Source: Morganella morganii_D
Lineage (GTDB): Bacteria > Pseudomonadota > Gammaproteobacteria > Enterobacterales > Enterobacteriaceae
Reading direction: 5' to 3'
NCBI GenBank assembly: GCA_044772875.1
Contig: CP173058.1
Span: 2,232,001 to 2,296,000, forward strand
Length of the DNA: 64,000 nucleotides
The notes beneath the pieces are model-generated. The model ran no database searches, was not told where the DNA came from, and saw nothing but the letters and a program-made list of their open reading frames with translations. The number at the start of each line of letters is the position of its first letter. Positions within the stretch are counted from its first letter, which is position 1. Shown here one piece after another: positions 52,407-61,435 of the stretch. Made by a program: the position numbers and the translations under genes.

Positions 52407-53669
52407 TCAGACACCCGGTGCCACGGCCAGGCCGATAAATAACCCGGCAATAGTCGCACTCATCAGGTTGGATAATGTCGCCGCCAGCAGTGCGCGGATC
52501 CCCACACGGGCGATATCAGATGCCCGCTCCGGCGCAACCGCACTGAACGCCCCGACCACCACCGCAATCGAGCCGAAGTTGGCAAAACCGCATAAGGCAA
52601 AGGAGATCACCGCAATGGTTTTGGCATCCAGCGTACCGTCCTGTAAATGCGGGGAGAAATCCACATACGCCACGAACTCGTTAATCGCCAGTTTTTCACC
52701 GATCAGACTACCCGCCAGGGCAACGTGCTCACTGCTCACGCCCATCAGATAAGCCAGTGGTGAGAAAATATAGCCGAACAGGCTTTGCAGGCTGATCCCT
52801 TCAAAGCCCAGAATACCGCCGAGACCGCCAATCAGCCCGTTAATCAGGGCAATCAGTGCCACAAACGCCAGCACCACAGTCGCCACGCCGACAGCAATTT
52901 TCAGCCCGAGCATCGCTCCGCCAGCTGCGGCTTCAATAATGCTGGCAGGCCGTTTTTCACTGAAGGATATTTCGGTAAATTCCACCGTGGATGCCTGCGT
53001 TGCCGGGCTTAACATCCGGGCAAACAGGATCCCTCCGGGAATCGCCATCAGGGAAGCCGCCAGCAGATATTCAATCGGCACGCCCAGCCCGGCGTAACCC
53101 ACCAGCATCGACCCGGCAATAGAGGCCATGCCGCTGCAAATTACGGTGAATAATTCATTATTATTCATCCGGCTGACAAACGGTTTCAGTACCGCCGGTA
53201 ACTCATTCTGACCAAGGAAAATGGTGGTCACCGCTGCAAAGGATTCTATCTTGCTGATCTTCATGGTCTTCTGGAAGACATACGCCAGAATATTGATCAC
53301 CCAGCGCATAATGCCGATATAATATAAAATCGCTATCAATGAGGTGATAAAGATAATGGCGGGCAATACACGGAACGCAAAGATAAACCCGGCACCATCA
53401 AATAACACATCCATTTTCGGGCCGACCAGGCTGCCGAAAATAAAGGCACTGCCCGCATCACTGTAGGCAATCACATTGTTCACGCCCGACGCGATGGTCT
53501 GAATAAACCATTTCCCCGCCGGGATATACAGCATGATGGCACCGAGTGCCACCTGTAACAGCAGTGCCGCACCGACAGTGCGCAGACTGATTTTCCGCTT
53601 ATTTACCGAAAAGAGAAATGCTATCAGTAATAAGACGCCGATCCCCGCCAAACTCCGTAATAAATCCAT
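52407..53669 (-). CDS. psuT: Nucleoside permease of the CNT family, probable pseudouridine transporter
   Basis: A 420-residue concentrative nucleoside transporter (NupC/NupX type) with hydrophobic segments throughout. Family motifs are GFIFAFRVLPAIIFITSLIAILYYIG, FLGQNELPAVLKPF, GVPIEYLLAASLMAIPGG and FALCGFANFGSIAVVVGAF. It follows psuG by 129 bases in the same direction, and the order psuK-psuG-transporter matches the E. coli yeiCNM (psuKGT) cluster. Pseudouridine as substrate is therefore likely; broader nucleoside uptake is possible. Confidence 0.88.
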   Translation of the reverse strand: MDLLRSLAGIGVLLLIAFLFSVNKRKISLRTVGAALLLQVALGAIMLYIPAGKWFIQTIASGVNNVIAYSDAGSAFIFGSLVGPKMDVLFDGAGFIFAFRVLPAIIFITSLIAILYYIGIMRWVINILAYVFQKTMKISKIESFAAVTTIFLGQNELPAVLKPFVSRMNNNELFTVICSGMASIAGSMLVGYAGLGVPIEYLLAASLMAIPGGILFARMLSPATQASTVEFTEISFSEKRPASIIEAAAGGAMLGLKIAVGVATVVLAFVALIALINGLIGGLGGILGFEGISLQSLFGYIFSPLAYLMGVSSEHVALAGSLIGEKLAINEFVAYVDFSPHLQDGTLDAKTIAVISFALCGFANFGSIAVVVGAFSAVAPERASDIARVGIRALLAATLSNLMSATIAGLFIGLAVAPGV

Positions 53670-53798
53670 AATCCGGCCCCATAGTTATTATACTCATCAG
53701 TTGTATGCTGCAATGCCCGGTAAAGACTGATCGGGAGATCAGCACCTTACCGGGTCATGTGTTTCATCAGTTGTTATGACCGGTAACCGGTCAGCCGC

Positions 53799-54731
53799 TT
53801 ACAGTTGCTGGTAAGCGGAAGCGATACGGGCAGCCAGTTTCGCGTTATTAAATACCAGCTCAATGTTGGAGTTCACGCTGTTACCACCGGTCAGTTCCGC
53901 CACGCGGGCCAGCAGGAACGGCGTACTTGCTTTGCCGTTAATGCCCTGCTCATCCGCTTCGCGCACAGCCTGTGCGATCGCGCTGTTAATCGTTTCTTCC
54001 GGCATAGCAAACTCATGCGGGATAGGGTTGGCAATCACCATACCGCCGTTCAGACCGGTCGCCCACTTGGCGTGCAGTGCTTTTGCCACGTTTTCCGGCG
54101 TTTCCATGCGGATGGTGACCGGGAATTCACTTTCACGGCAGAAGAATGCCGGTAATTTGTCGGTCTGGTAGCCGACAACCGGTACACCATAAGTTTCCAG
54201 ATACTCTGTGGTCAGCCCCAGATCCAGAATGGATTTGGCACCGGCGCAGACAACCGCCACATTGGTCTGTGCCAGTTCCTGTAAATCCGCTGAGATATCA
54301 AACGTATGTTCCGCACCGCGATGTACCCCGCCGATCCCGCCGGTGGCAAAAACAGCAATCCCGGCCATTTCCGCGATAATCATGGTGGAGGCAACGGTCG
54401 TCGCGCCGTGAATACCCTGAGCAATCACAAACGGCAGGTCGCGGCGGCTCACTTTCATCACGTTGTGGCCTTCTTTACCGAGCATCTCAATCTCGTCATG
54501 AGACAGACCCGCTTTCATGCGGCCGTTAATCACCGCAATCGTTGCCGGGACAGCACCGTTATCGCGGATACGCTGTTCAACTTCCAGCGCCATTTTCACG
54601 TTGTCCGGATATGGCATACCGTGAGAAATAATGGTGGATTCCAGTGCCACAACCGGTTTTTTCTCCGCGAGCGCCTGTGCTACCTCAGGGGAAATATCCA
54701 GATATTCTGCGTTCAGTTGTTGAGTTTTCAT
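53799..54731 (-). CDS. psuG: Pseudouridine-5'-phosphate glycosidase PsuG
   Basis: A 310-residue enzyme that splits pseudouridine 5'-phosphate into uracil and ribose-5-phosphate. The catalytic residues known for E. coli PsuG fall at the same numbers: Glu31 (ALESTIISHG), Lys93 (VMKVSRRD), Asp149 and Lys166 (VVCAGAKSILDLG). Start ATG overlaps the psuK stop by 4 bases, so the two are translationally coupled. Confidence 0.96.
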   Translation of the reverse strand: MKTQQLNAEYLDISPEVAQALAEKKPVVALESTIISHGMPYPDNVKMALEVEQRIRDNGAVPATIAVINGRMKAGLSHDEIEMLGKEGHNVMKVSRRDLPFVIAQGIHGATTVASTMIIAEMAGIAVFATGGIGGVHRGAEHTFDISADLQELAQTNVAVVCAGAKSILDLGLTTEYLETYGVPVVGYQTDKLPAFFCRESEFPVTIRMETPENVAKALHAKWATGLNGGMVIANPIPHEFAMPEETINSAIAQAVREADEQGINGKASTPFLLARVAELTGGNSVNSNIELVFNNAKLAARIASAYQQL

Positions 54732-55819
54732 GCTTGTGATTCCATTAGTTTGTGAACACTGTCTTTTGACAGACCGGGATTATTTGTCAGCTCGCTGGCG
54801 AGCGTCAGGGCGGAACAGCCCTGGGAAAAACGGATACTCTGTGACAGCGGCTCACCTTCGAGCCAGCAGCGGGCAAGGCCTGCCATCATGGCGTCGCCGG
54901 CACCGGTCACATTGACAATGTGGACACTGAACGGTTTCGACCAGCCGGTTTCACCGCCCTCCTCGCTGTAATAAACACCCTCACCGCCCATACTCAGGGC
55001 AATGCGCTGTACCCCCTGCTCATGCAGTGCATTCGCGGCGCGCACCACATCCTGCTTATTTTCCACTTTGATACCGGTGAGAATTTCCGCCTCAAAGCGG
55101 TTCGGTTTCAGGGTGTGGATGTGGCTGAGCCACGGCTTGATTTTGTTTGCTTTGAACGCGGAAACAGTATCGACAAAGACCGGTACATTTCCCGCATTGG
55201 TAAACAGCCACTCCAGCGCGCCTTCTGACAGGTTACAGTCCGCCACCAGCACACCGGCATGCCGGATCAGGTCACGGGAGGTCGCCAGTAACGCGGGGGT
55301 CAGTTTTTCCAGGATACGCATATCATTGATGGCGGTGATCATTTCACCCTGCGGATCCAGCAGTGACAGATAGGTTGAGGTGGTTTCCCCGTGCAGGCGG
55401 TGCAGATTACTGACATTCACACCGGCCAGTTTTGCCTGCTCATACAGCGTGTTACCGTAGAAATCATCACCGATAACGGAGATAAAATGAGATTCACAGC
55501 CCAGCAGGGCAATATTCTGGGCGATATTGCGCCCGACCCCGCCGGGTGAGCATTTGATATGACCGGGATTAGAATCTTCATACACCAGATTCAGGTCAGA
55601 ATAACCACAAACATCCATGTTGGCTGAACCGACAGTCACCACATAACGGTGCTCGGAGAGGATGTATCCCTTACCCTTGATGTAGCCTTTATTCATCAGA
55701 TTCATGATATGTCCGGCCACCGCAGAGCGGCTGATACCTAATACATCGGCCAGTTCCTGCTGCGGAATGAGCGGGTCACGCCGGAGGATCTGAAGGATTT
55801 GTTTTTCTCGACTGGTCAT
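54728..55819 (-). CDS. psuK: Pseudouridine kinase with N-terminal winged-helix domain (YeiI/PsuK type)
   Basis: A PfkB-family kinase of 363 residues from the ATG at 55819. Residues 1-60 form a winged HTH (SREKQILQILRRDPLIPQQELADVLGISRSAVAGHI). The kinase domain follows, with VTVGSANMDVCGYSD at the start, GGVGRNIAQNIALLG, and the catalytic NVTGAGDAMMAGL near 315. E. coli PsuK lacks the HTH, while the related YeiI has it and a similar length. The operon with psuG and psuT supports pseudouridine as substrate. The HTH suggests the enzyme may also control its own operon. A 19-codon upstream extension lacks a ribosome site. Confidence 0.9.
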   Translation of the reverse strand: MTSREKQILQILRRDPLIPQQELADVLGISRSAVAGHIMNLMNKGYIKGKGYILSEHRYVVTVGSANMDVCGYSDLNLVYEDSNPGHIKCSPGGVGRNIAQNIALLGCESHFISVIGDDFYGNTLYEQAKLAGVNVSNLHRLHGETTSTYLSLLDPQGEMITAINDMRILEKLTPALLATSRDLIRHAGVLVADCNLSEGALEWLFTNAGNVPVFVDTVSAFKANKIKPWLSHIHTLKPNRFEAEILTGIKVENKQDVVRAANALHEQGVQRIALSMGGEGVYYSEEGGETGWSKPFSVHIVNVTGAGDAMMAGLARCWLEGEPLSQSIRFSQGCSALTLASELTNNPGLSKDSVHKLMESQA

Positions 55820-56324
55820 AAGCGGACACTTGTTGGTTATTAAACATGTGCTTATTTTATTTTTTGTCCGCAACAAAGTAAAGCGATGAAATAAAGATTT
55901 CGCCGAAACTTAAGTGATGATCGTAAAATGAGATGTGTGTGTTTTCAGAATAAAAACCAGAGGTAGATCATATTTTTCATGCCATGAGAAACCAAATAAA
56001 AAACATAAAATAATAACCATTAAAAAAATAAATTAAATTAAGAAATAATATTCATATCTATCAATCTGTTATACGTCAGTTGTCATATGAGCAAACATAT
56101 GTTTGTTTTCATGACGTTAGAAGAAAAATATTGAAACAGTCATTTTATTGTTACATGAATATTGTGATTAATATCAAATAAATCAATCCGAAAACAAAAA
56201 GATAAAAGACCTGATTTTTATTGCGGAAATTATGTTTAAGTCGCATTACTTAATCGCTTATTCTTATTTTATTTTGAACTGACACGATTAATCAAGTTTT
56301 ATATTAATCTATTAATGAAATAAC
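55820..56324. other. AT-rich region upstream of psuK
   Basis: About 500 bases, no gene. It contains the palindrome CAAACATATGTTTG (56092-56105) and an FNR-like sequence, TTGATATTAATCAC on the minus strand (56177-56164; 9 of 10 defined bases). Both are far (about 270 and 350 bases) upstream of psuK, so any regulatory role is speculative. Confidence 0.45.
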
Positions 56325-56366
56325 AAAACAGCCCGGAAACAATATCTGTTTCCGGGCTGTTTTGTT
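56325..56366. terminator. Terminator after zinT
   Basis: AAAACAGCCCGGAAACA-atatc-TGTTTCCGGGCTGTTTTGTT, a long perfect stem 14 bases beyond the zinT stop; symmetrical, so it can work in both directions. Confidence 0.9.
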
Positions 56367-56380
56367 ATATTGCTGTGCTG

Positions 56381-57025
56381 TCAGTGATGCAGCATTTCGT
56401 GAACGATATCTTTCCCGCTCATCGTATAAGGGTAATACGTCGGCCAGTTATCCAGCTGAGTCAGGAGTGCTTCCTGAGATTCATTACCCACATAAAGATG
56501 GAAATGACCCGCTTTTTCCGGGGCAATAATATGGTCACTGAACTGGATATATTTTGGTGCATGACTGGTTTTATCTTTACACTCAAACAGATAACGCGCT
56601 CCTTTCTTACCGGAGGCATAATTCAGGATCCGGTAACCGGCATAGTGATACTCACACTGATCGACCTTATCCCCGCGATGGAATTCGATGATATTATTTT
56701 CAATACCAATCATATCCACATCAGTTTTATATCCATTTGTATAATAAGCGCGATACTCTTCTGCGGTTTTATCCCCGTTCTTCGCAGCTTTCGCCTGCAT
56801 CACCGGATCCAGCTCACCGCTGGCCAGGTAAGGATCAACAGACTGCCAGACGCCATCCCAGTCACTCAGCTGGCGATCTTTTACATCTTTGTCAGCAAAA
56901 ATTCCTTCTGCTGCCTTGCGCTGTGCCTCTGTCTGCGGTTTGTCGTGGTGATGACCATGTGCCGCCGCCGCACCACTGAATAATCCCGCCAGTAACAGTA
57001 ACGGGAGAACAGATTTTGCTGTCAT
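56381..57025 (-). CDS. zinT: Periplasmic zinc-binding protein ZinT
   Basis: A 214-residue exported metal chaperone. Signal peptide (about 1-22), then a His-rich start HGHHHDK, then the ZinT lipocalin-like domain with DWDGVWQSVDPYL near 56 and the metal-binding histidines of the C-terminal half (FSDHIIAPEKAGHFHLYVG). It supplies zinc to the ZnuABC importer during starvation. The ATG at 57025 lies 2 bases after the rpmJ2 stop, so it belongs to the operon headed by the Zur box at 57438. Confidence 0.94.
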   Translation of the reverse strand: MTAKSVLPLLLLAGLFSGAAAAHGHHHDKPQTEAQRKAAEGIFADKDVKDRQLSDWDGVWQSVDPYLASGELDPVMQAKAAKNGDKTAEEYRAYYTNGYKTDVDMIGIENNIIEFHRGDKVDQCEYHYAGYRILNYASGKKGARYLFECKDKTSHAPKYIQFSDHIIAPEKAGHFHLYVGNESQEALLTQLDNWPTYYPYTMSGKDIVHEMLHH

Positions 57026-57027
57026 AA

Positions 57028-57153
57028 TCACCCCTGTACGGCTTTAAAACGCGGATTTGACTTACAAATCACATAGACACGACCGCGACGGCGGACAATT
57101 TTACAGTCCGGATGACGCTGTTTCGCACTTTTCAGTGAACTTAATACCTGCAT
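57028..57153 (-). CDS. ykgO: Alternative ribosomal protein L36 without zinc ligands (RpmJ2/YkgO)
   Basis: A 41-residue protein: MQVLSSLKSAKQRHPDC, then IVRRRGRVYVICKSNPRF and KAVQG. It is the C-minus form of L36, which lacks the four-residue zinc ribbon and replaces the zinc form during zinc starvation. It is five residues shorter than the E. coli protein, whose basic RKKKR tail is missing. The gene lies between rpmE2 (17 bases) and zinT. Confidence 0.93.
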   Translation of the reverse strand: MQVLSSLKSAKQRHPDCKIVRRRGRVYVICKSNPRFKAVQG

Positions 57154-57170
57154 CGGTTTTTCCTCTTCTC

Positions 57171-57419
57171 TTAATGTACAAAACGCCCGAAGCGCTTGGT
57201 AAAACGGGCCACATTCCCTTCCTGAGAGTGTGTTTTCTGCCTGCCGGTATAGAACGGGTGAGAGCGGGACGAAACATCCAGAGTGACATAAGGGTAAGTC
57301 TGCCCTTCAAACTCTATGGTTCTTTCCGTTCTGATGGTGGATCCGACTTTGAAATACACATCTGCTGTGGTGTCGTGGAAGATCACTGTCCGGTAATCCG
57401 GATGAATATCGGGTTTCAT
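57171..57419 (-). CDS. ykgM: Alternative ribosomal protein L31 type B (RpmE2/YkgM)
   Basis: An 82-residue type B L31: MKPDIHPDYRTVIFHDT at the start, TIEFEGQTYPYVTLDVSSRSHPF in the middle, and a basic VARFTKRFGRF end. It has no CxxC zinc motif. It replaces zinc-containing L31 when zinc is scarce, freeing the metal. The start ATG at 57419 has GAGG 5 bases upstream; a frame to 57452 runs into the Zur box. First gene of the operon with ykgO and zinT. Confidence 0.95.
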   Translation of the reverse strand: MKPDIHPDYRTVIFHDTTADVYFKVGSTIRTERTIEFEGQTYPYVTLDVSSRSHPFYTGRQKTHSQEGNVARFTKRFGRFVH

Positions 57420-57437
57420 GGCTGCCTCATTTGTTAT

Positions 57438-57450
57438 GTTATAATATAAC
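57438..57450. promoter_or_regulatory. Zur box ahead of rpmE2-rpmJ2-zinT
   Basis: GTTATAATATAAC is a perfect palindrome with the GTTATA-TATAAC core of enterobacterial Zur sites, about 20 bases upstream of the rpmE2 start. The downstream genes are the classical Zur targets. Confidence 0.8.
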
Positions 57451-57562
57451 AATAATGATTTTTATCTCTGCTGACCACTGTTTTTTAACCATGATTTTTA
57501 TAAGGGAAAGGAACGCAATTGCGGAAAGAAAGGAAAAATAAATCAGATCAAAAGGATATAAA

Positions 57563-57598
57563 ACGGGCAGCCACCGGTGAATTCAGTGGCTGCCCGGG
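57563..57598 (-). terminator. Terminator after gss
   Basis: On the minus strand GGGCAGCCAC-TGAATTCACCG-GTGGCTGCCC followed by GTTTTATAT, 20 bases after the gss stop. Confidence 0.8.
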
Positions 57599-57618
57599 AT
57601 AAGCACCGCTGTCAGAAA

Positions 57619-59511
57619 TCAGTTCTCTGCCAGAAAATCCTTATCCTCCAGTACCCGCAGCGGTTCAATATCACTCTCTTTTTTGATAACCAAAGACGGA
57701 TCCGAGCGCAGACAAACACCACCGTAGTGGCCACCGACAGTAAAGGCACACACCTGAATATAGCGATCTGCCACTTTCGGCAGACACCAGAGCTGCTGAT
57801 AGACGTTTTCCTGCTCTCCGAAACGACCGCAGGTTTCATCCAGCACTTCGTCACGGTGATCCACCAGCCCGATATTGCTGCCACAGCGTCCGGCGATCGG
57901 TTTGACCGCATAACCGGTCTGCCGCAATTCGTCACTGAGTTCAAACTCCGTATCCAGCAGATAAGGATGGTGCGGGAACAACGACCACAGGATCGGCAGA
58001 ATGGCTTTATTGCCGGGGATCACCGTCCACAGCGGTTCAAACACCCGGATTTCCGGGCGCAGCAGCACATCAATCAGCCGCACATTATTTTCATGGCGCG
58101 GATGGCCGGTGCGGATAGGCGGTGCGGAGTATATCCGGTCACTTTCACTCTCCTGCCGCAGCTGTTCCAGCGCCGTTTCCCACGCCCAGGTTTTCCAGAC
58201 ACATTTGAGCACCCGGCCTTCGCCGTCGATGACCTGCCCGCTTTCATTCCAGCTCAGTTCATCCAGCCCGTGAATGATCCGGTATCCGTATCCCGCCGCC
58301 GTGATGGCCCGTGCCATATAGAGAGCGTGGTAATCTTCTTCGCTGTCCTTATCCTGCATAATGTGGATAAACGGTTTGGCTGAGGTGTGTTTCCAGATCC
58401 CCGCCAGCATCTCTGACAGGCGTTCCCCCGGATCCCAACCTTCCGTCAGCCCGCCCTGTTTCGCCCATTTTTTAATAATCAGGCCGGTTTCCGCGTGGCA
58501 GGAAGCAGAATCCGCATTGTATTCATACACTTTCAGTCCGCGTTCATCCATACAGAAATCCAGTCTGCCGGTCACCATATCATGACGCCGGTTCTGCCAG
58601 GAGAGCCGCAGGCGCGGCCAGAGAATTTCCGGGATATTGAATAATTTCAGCAGACTGTCATCTTTCAGCACTTTTTCGGTGGCATGCAGATACATCAGGT
58701 GGACTTCGTTGGTCGCCTGCATCAGCGCATTTCCGGCGGTTTCCGAAATCGTAAAATACTCATGCGGATCCGCATTCAGATTGTGGCCGTGATTGGCTTT
58801 GATATAGGCTTTTTCCATCGGATCCGACTCATCCAGCCAGTTACCGGTGAAATCCGCTTTCTCATCCAGCCGGGCGGCATGAAGTGTCATCAGCGCCGGG
58901 TTAACTGCCGGTTCTGTCCACGCATATTCATCATCGACCGTCTGGATCATCCAGCCGAGAATATGTGTATCTGTGAAGGTATCCGACAACGTGTAATAAC
59001 CGTCTTTGACATGCATCGGCAACTCACGCGTCCATTGCCGGCCGCGCGGCAGTTTATGGTGGATCACATTCTGTTCAACAATCCGGACTTTATCCGCACA
59101 CACCTGGGTGATTACCGCCACATGGCCGGTACGTTTAAACTCGCCCCCTTCCTGCCAGATAAGCAATGAGCCTGCCACCGGTGCCTGCTGGCAGCTGTTT
59201 TTAAACGCCCGCAGCGGCAGGATACTGTCATCCACCACATGACGCAGGAAACGCAGGGAAAAGATCTCATACGCCATACCGACATCGGTAAACACCACGC
59301 CGTAATTGAGATACAGGAAGCGGCGGGCAAATTCCACGCACTGCCATTTGTATCCCATATATTCATTTCCGATATAGCTGCGGAAGGAAATATCATCCTC
59401 TTTTTCTGCTTCCGTGATGGTATCGTAGTCAGAGGAATAAATAGCCACACCACCGGGCGCATAGCCCAGTAATGTGCCGAAAGGTTCATGCTCCGTGATG
59501 ATTCCGCTCAT
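57619..59511 (-). CDS. gss: Bifunctional glutathionylspermidine synthetase/amidase
   Basis: A 630-residue two-domain enzyme. The N-terminal CHAP-type amidase (about 1-200) has catalytic Cys58 in YKWQCVEFARRF and His in FKRTGHVAVIT. The C-terminal ATP-grasp-like synthetase (about 205-620) includes LKVYEYNADSASCHAETG and PIAGRCGSNIGLVDH. It joins glutathione to spermidine and also cleaves the product. E. coli Gss has 619 residues. It stands alone between two terminators. Confidence 0.95.
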   Translation of the reverse strand: MSGIITEHEPFGTLLGYAPGGVAIYSSDYDTITEAEKEDDISFRSYIGNEYMGYKWQCVEFARRFLYLNYGVVFTDVGMAYEIFSLRFLRHVVDDSILPLRAFKNSCQQAPVAGSLLIWQEGGEFKRTGHVAVITQVCADKVRIVEQNVIHHKLPRGRQWTRELPMHVKDGYYTLSDTFTDTHILGWMIQTVDDEYAWTEPAVNPALMTLHAARLDEKADFTGNWLDESDPMEKAYIKANHGHNLNADPHEYFTISETAGNALMQATNEVHLMYLHATEKVLKDDSLLKLFNIPEILWPRLRLSWQNRRHDMVTGRLDFCMDERGLKVYEYNADSASCHAETGLIIKKWAKQGGLTEGWDPGERLSEMLAGIWKHTSAKPFIHIMQDKDSEEDYHALYMARAITAAGYGYRIIHGLDELSWNESGQVIDGEGRVLKCVWKTWAWETALEQLRQESESDRIYSAPPIRTGHPRHENNVRLIDVLLRPEIRVFEPLWTVIPGNKAILPILWSLFPHHPYLLDTEFELSDELRQTGYAVKPIAGRCGSNIGLVDHRDEVLDETCGRFGEQENVYQQLWCLPKVADRYIQVCAFTVGGHYGGVCLRSDPSLVIKKESDIEPLRVLEDKDFLAEN

Positions 59512-59582
59512 AGTACGGCCTTACTGATATGATTTAGGTTGCAATAGTGTGCTTACTAATAATGCAGTATACGCCCGTCCAT

Positions 59583-59614
59583 AAAAAAACACCGATGCTT
59601 TTATGCATCGGTGT
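59583..59614 (-). terminator. Terminator after uacT
   Basis: Minus strand: ACACCGATGC-ATAAAA-GCATCGGTGT followed by seven T. Confidence 0.9.
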
Positions 59615-59649
59615 CAATCACCATTCCGGGCTATACCCGGTGAAGAAAG

Positions 59650-61011
59650 TCACGTTGCCGGGCTTTCCTTTTTCGGATGGTAACCGTTAAAGAACAGGTT
59701 CAGTATCACCGCACTGACAGTGGCCAGCAGGATCCCGCTGTGCAGCAGCGGCTGTAAGAACATCGGCAGTTTGGCAAAGAAATTACCGGAGAGTGTCGGC
59801 GTCAGCCCGACACCCAGGCTTATCGCCACAATATAGAGATTGTAATTGTTGCCGCTGTAATCAACACGGGACAGAATGCGGATCCCCGTCGCCAGAACCA
59901 TACCGAACATCACCAGCCCCGCCCCGCCGAGCACAAATTGAGGAATGGAAGCAATCACCACCGCCATTTTCGGCAGCAGGCCAAAGATGATCAGAATAAA
60001 CCCGGAGACCACACACACCCACCGGCTGTGAACTTTTGTCACGCCCACCAGCCCGACGTTCTGGGAAAATGAGGTATGCGGGAAACTGTTAAACAGGCCG
60101 CCGATAATCGTACCGATTCCGTCCACCCGCAGTCCGCGCACAATGTCATCTTTTCCGACCTGACGGCCGACGATTTCCCCCAGCGCCAGAAACATCCCCA
60201 TCGATTCAATAAAGACAATCAGCAAGACCACGCTGAGGGTGATAATGGAGATCGGTTCAAATGTCGGTGTTCCCAGTGCCATCGGGGTAACCAGTTTAAA
60301 CCATGGCGCATCTGCGTAACCGTCAAAACTGACCTCATTGCACATCAGCGACAGCACAAAACCAAAGATAATCCCCAGTAATACCGAAATATTACAGAGA
60401 AAGCCCTTACAGAATTTAGTGATAAACAGGATAGATAACAGAACCGCAAATGAAATACCGAGGTAGAGAGGATGACCATATTCCGGGTTACCTTTACCGC
60501 CCGCAGCCCAGTCTATTCCCACCTGCATAATACTCAGTCCGATGGAGGTGATCACAATGCCGGTGACCATATTGGGGAAAAGCGGCATCAGTTTCCCCAT
60601 TAAGGGTACTATCAGTGTTGTCAGTACCCCCGCCGCGATGGTGGCTCCGAAAATCCCCATCAGGCCGATGTCCGGGTTGGCACCGATAGCCAGCATCGGC
60701 GTGACCGCCGCGAACGTAACAGACATAATCACCGGCAAACGGATACCGGCAAATTTCCCGATACCGATACACTGCAACAATGTCACGATACCACAGCAAA
60801 ACAGATCCGAACTGATAAGCAACGTTACCACTTCTTTGCTAAGCCCCAGCCGGTCACCGATAACCAGCGGTACCGCCACCGCACCGGCATACATTACCAG
60901 CACATGCTGTAAGCCCAGCATCATCAGTTTTCCCGCAGGTAATATTTCTTCAACTTCGTCAATAACGGGTTTAACCGGTTCCTGTGCTTGATCCACACTA
61001 TGATTGCTCAT
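59650..61011 (-). CDS. uacT: Uric acid transporter UacT (YgfU-like, NCS2 family)
   Basis: A 453-residue NCS2 purine permease that fits E. coli UacT better than XanP or XanQ in remembered sequence (GKLMMLGLQHVLVMYAGAVA, SSDLFCCGIVTLLQCIGIGKFAGIRLPVIMSVTFAA, FIESMGMFLALGEIVGRQ, NSFPHTSFSQNVGLVGVTKVHSRWV). The C-terminal extension of E. coli UacT is shorter here. AAGGGAG precedes the ATG. AegA, needed for anaerobic urate use in E. coli, is encoded 7.5 kb away. The 5' leader has an unusual set of hairpins. Confidence 0.9.
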   Translation of the reverse strand: MSNHSVDQAQEPVKPVIDEVEEILPAGKLMMLGLQHVLVMYAGAVAVPLVIGDRLGLSKEVVTLLISSDLFCCGIVTLLQCIGIGKFAGIRLPVIMSVTFAAVTPMLAIGANPDIGLMGIFGATIAAGVLTTLIVPLMGKLMPLFPNMVTGIVITSIGLSIMQVGIDWAAGGKGNPEYGHPLYLGISFAVLLSILFITKFCKGFLCNISVLLGIIFGFVLSLMCNEVSFDGYADAPWFKLVTPMALGTPTFEPISIITLSVVLLIVFIESMGMFLALGEIVGRQVGKDDIVRGLRVDGIGTIIGGLFNSFPHTSFSQNVGLVGVTKVHSRWVCVVSGFILIIFGLLPKMAVVIASIPQFVLGGAGLVMFGMVLATGIRILSRVDYSGNNYNLYIVAISLGVGLTPTLSGNFFAKLPMFLQPLLHSGILLATVSAVILNLFFNGYHPKKESPAT

Positions 61012-61130
61012 GAAACAGACTCCCTTACAACCGGGACTCCCCGGCTTCGATTCGAAGATCTCGGAAAATGACCCCTGGCGTCAGGGTGTCTCACTATGAT
61101 GACGAACCCGGCCCGGGTATCTGTTCATCA
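61012..61130 (-). other. Structured 5' leader of uacT
   Basis: In the 120 bases ahead of uacT (minus strand) four stems follow one another: CCCGG-g-CCGGG, ACCCTG-ACGC-CAGGGGT, CTTCGA-a-TCGAAG, and CCGGG-GAGT-CCCGG ending just before the ribosome site. Such a series suggests a leader with regulatory folding, or a translational control element. I do not recognise a known riboswitch class. Confidence 0.4.
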
Positions 61131-61377
61131 TTTAAACAATTGAGCAAAATTCAGACCAATGCGATTTTCCGTCAGCGTAAATGCTGTGTTTCGTGACCGG
61201 ATTCCGGTTTTCTGATGTATTTTTCCGTTGAAAATGAGATACCTTCTGCATTTTTATTACACCTGAAAATGTAATTTTTCAGGCCGGACAGCGCGACAAT
61301 CGATTGCCTTCTCAATTTAATAATCCCGGTTATCACATTGATAGCCGCGTATCACCGGGCATTTCCGGCACCACATA
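61131..61377. other. Intergenic region between the uacT leader and the surface-protein terminator
   Basis: About 250 bases presumably holding the uacT promoter; no gene or clear site recognised. Confidence 0.35.
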
Positions 61378-61421
61378 ATAAAACGGGCCGCCGGTCATCA
61401 TGACAGGCGGCCCGTTTTATA
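61378..61421. terminator. Terminator after the BapA-prefix protein gene
   Basis: AAAACGGGCCGCC-ggtcatcatgaca-GGCGGCCCGTTTTAT, a strong symmetric terminator 15 bases past the stop. Confidence 0.9.
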
Positions 61422-61435
61422 TACTGTTCAGCGGG

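Noticed and set aside
59650..61011. Assignment as XanP (xanthine permease)
   Set aside because: The protein follows UacT/YgfU more closely along its whole length in remembered sequence, including the SSDLFCCGIV and NSFPHTSFSQNVGL stretches.
61012..61130. uacT leader as mini-ykkC (guanidine-II) riboswitch
   Set aside because: That class needs two hairpins with ACGR loops; only one loop here reads ACGC and the other is GAGT.
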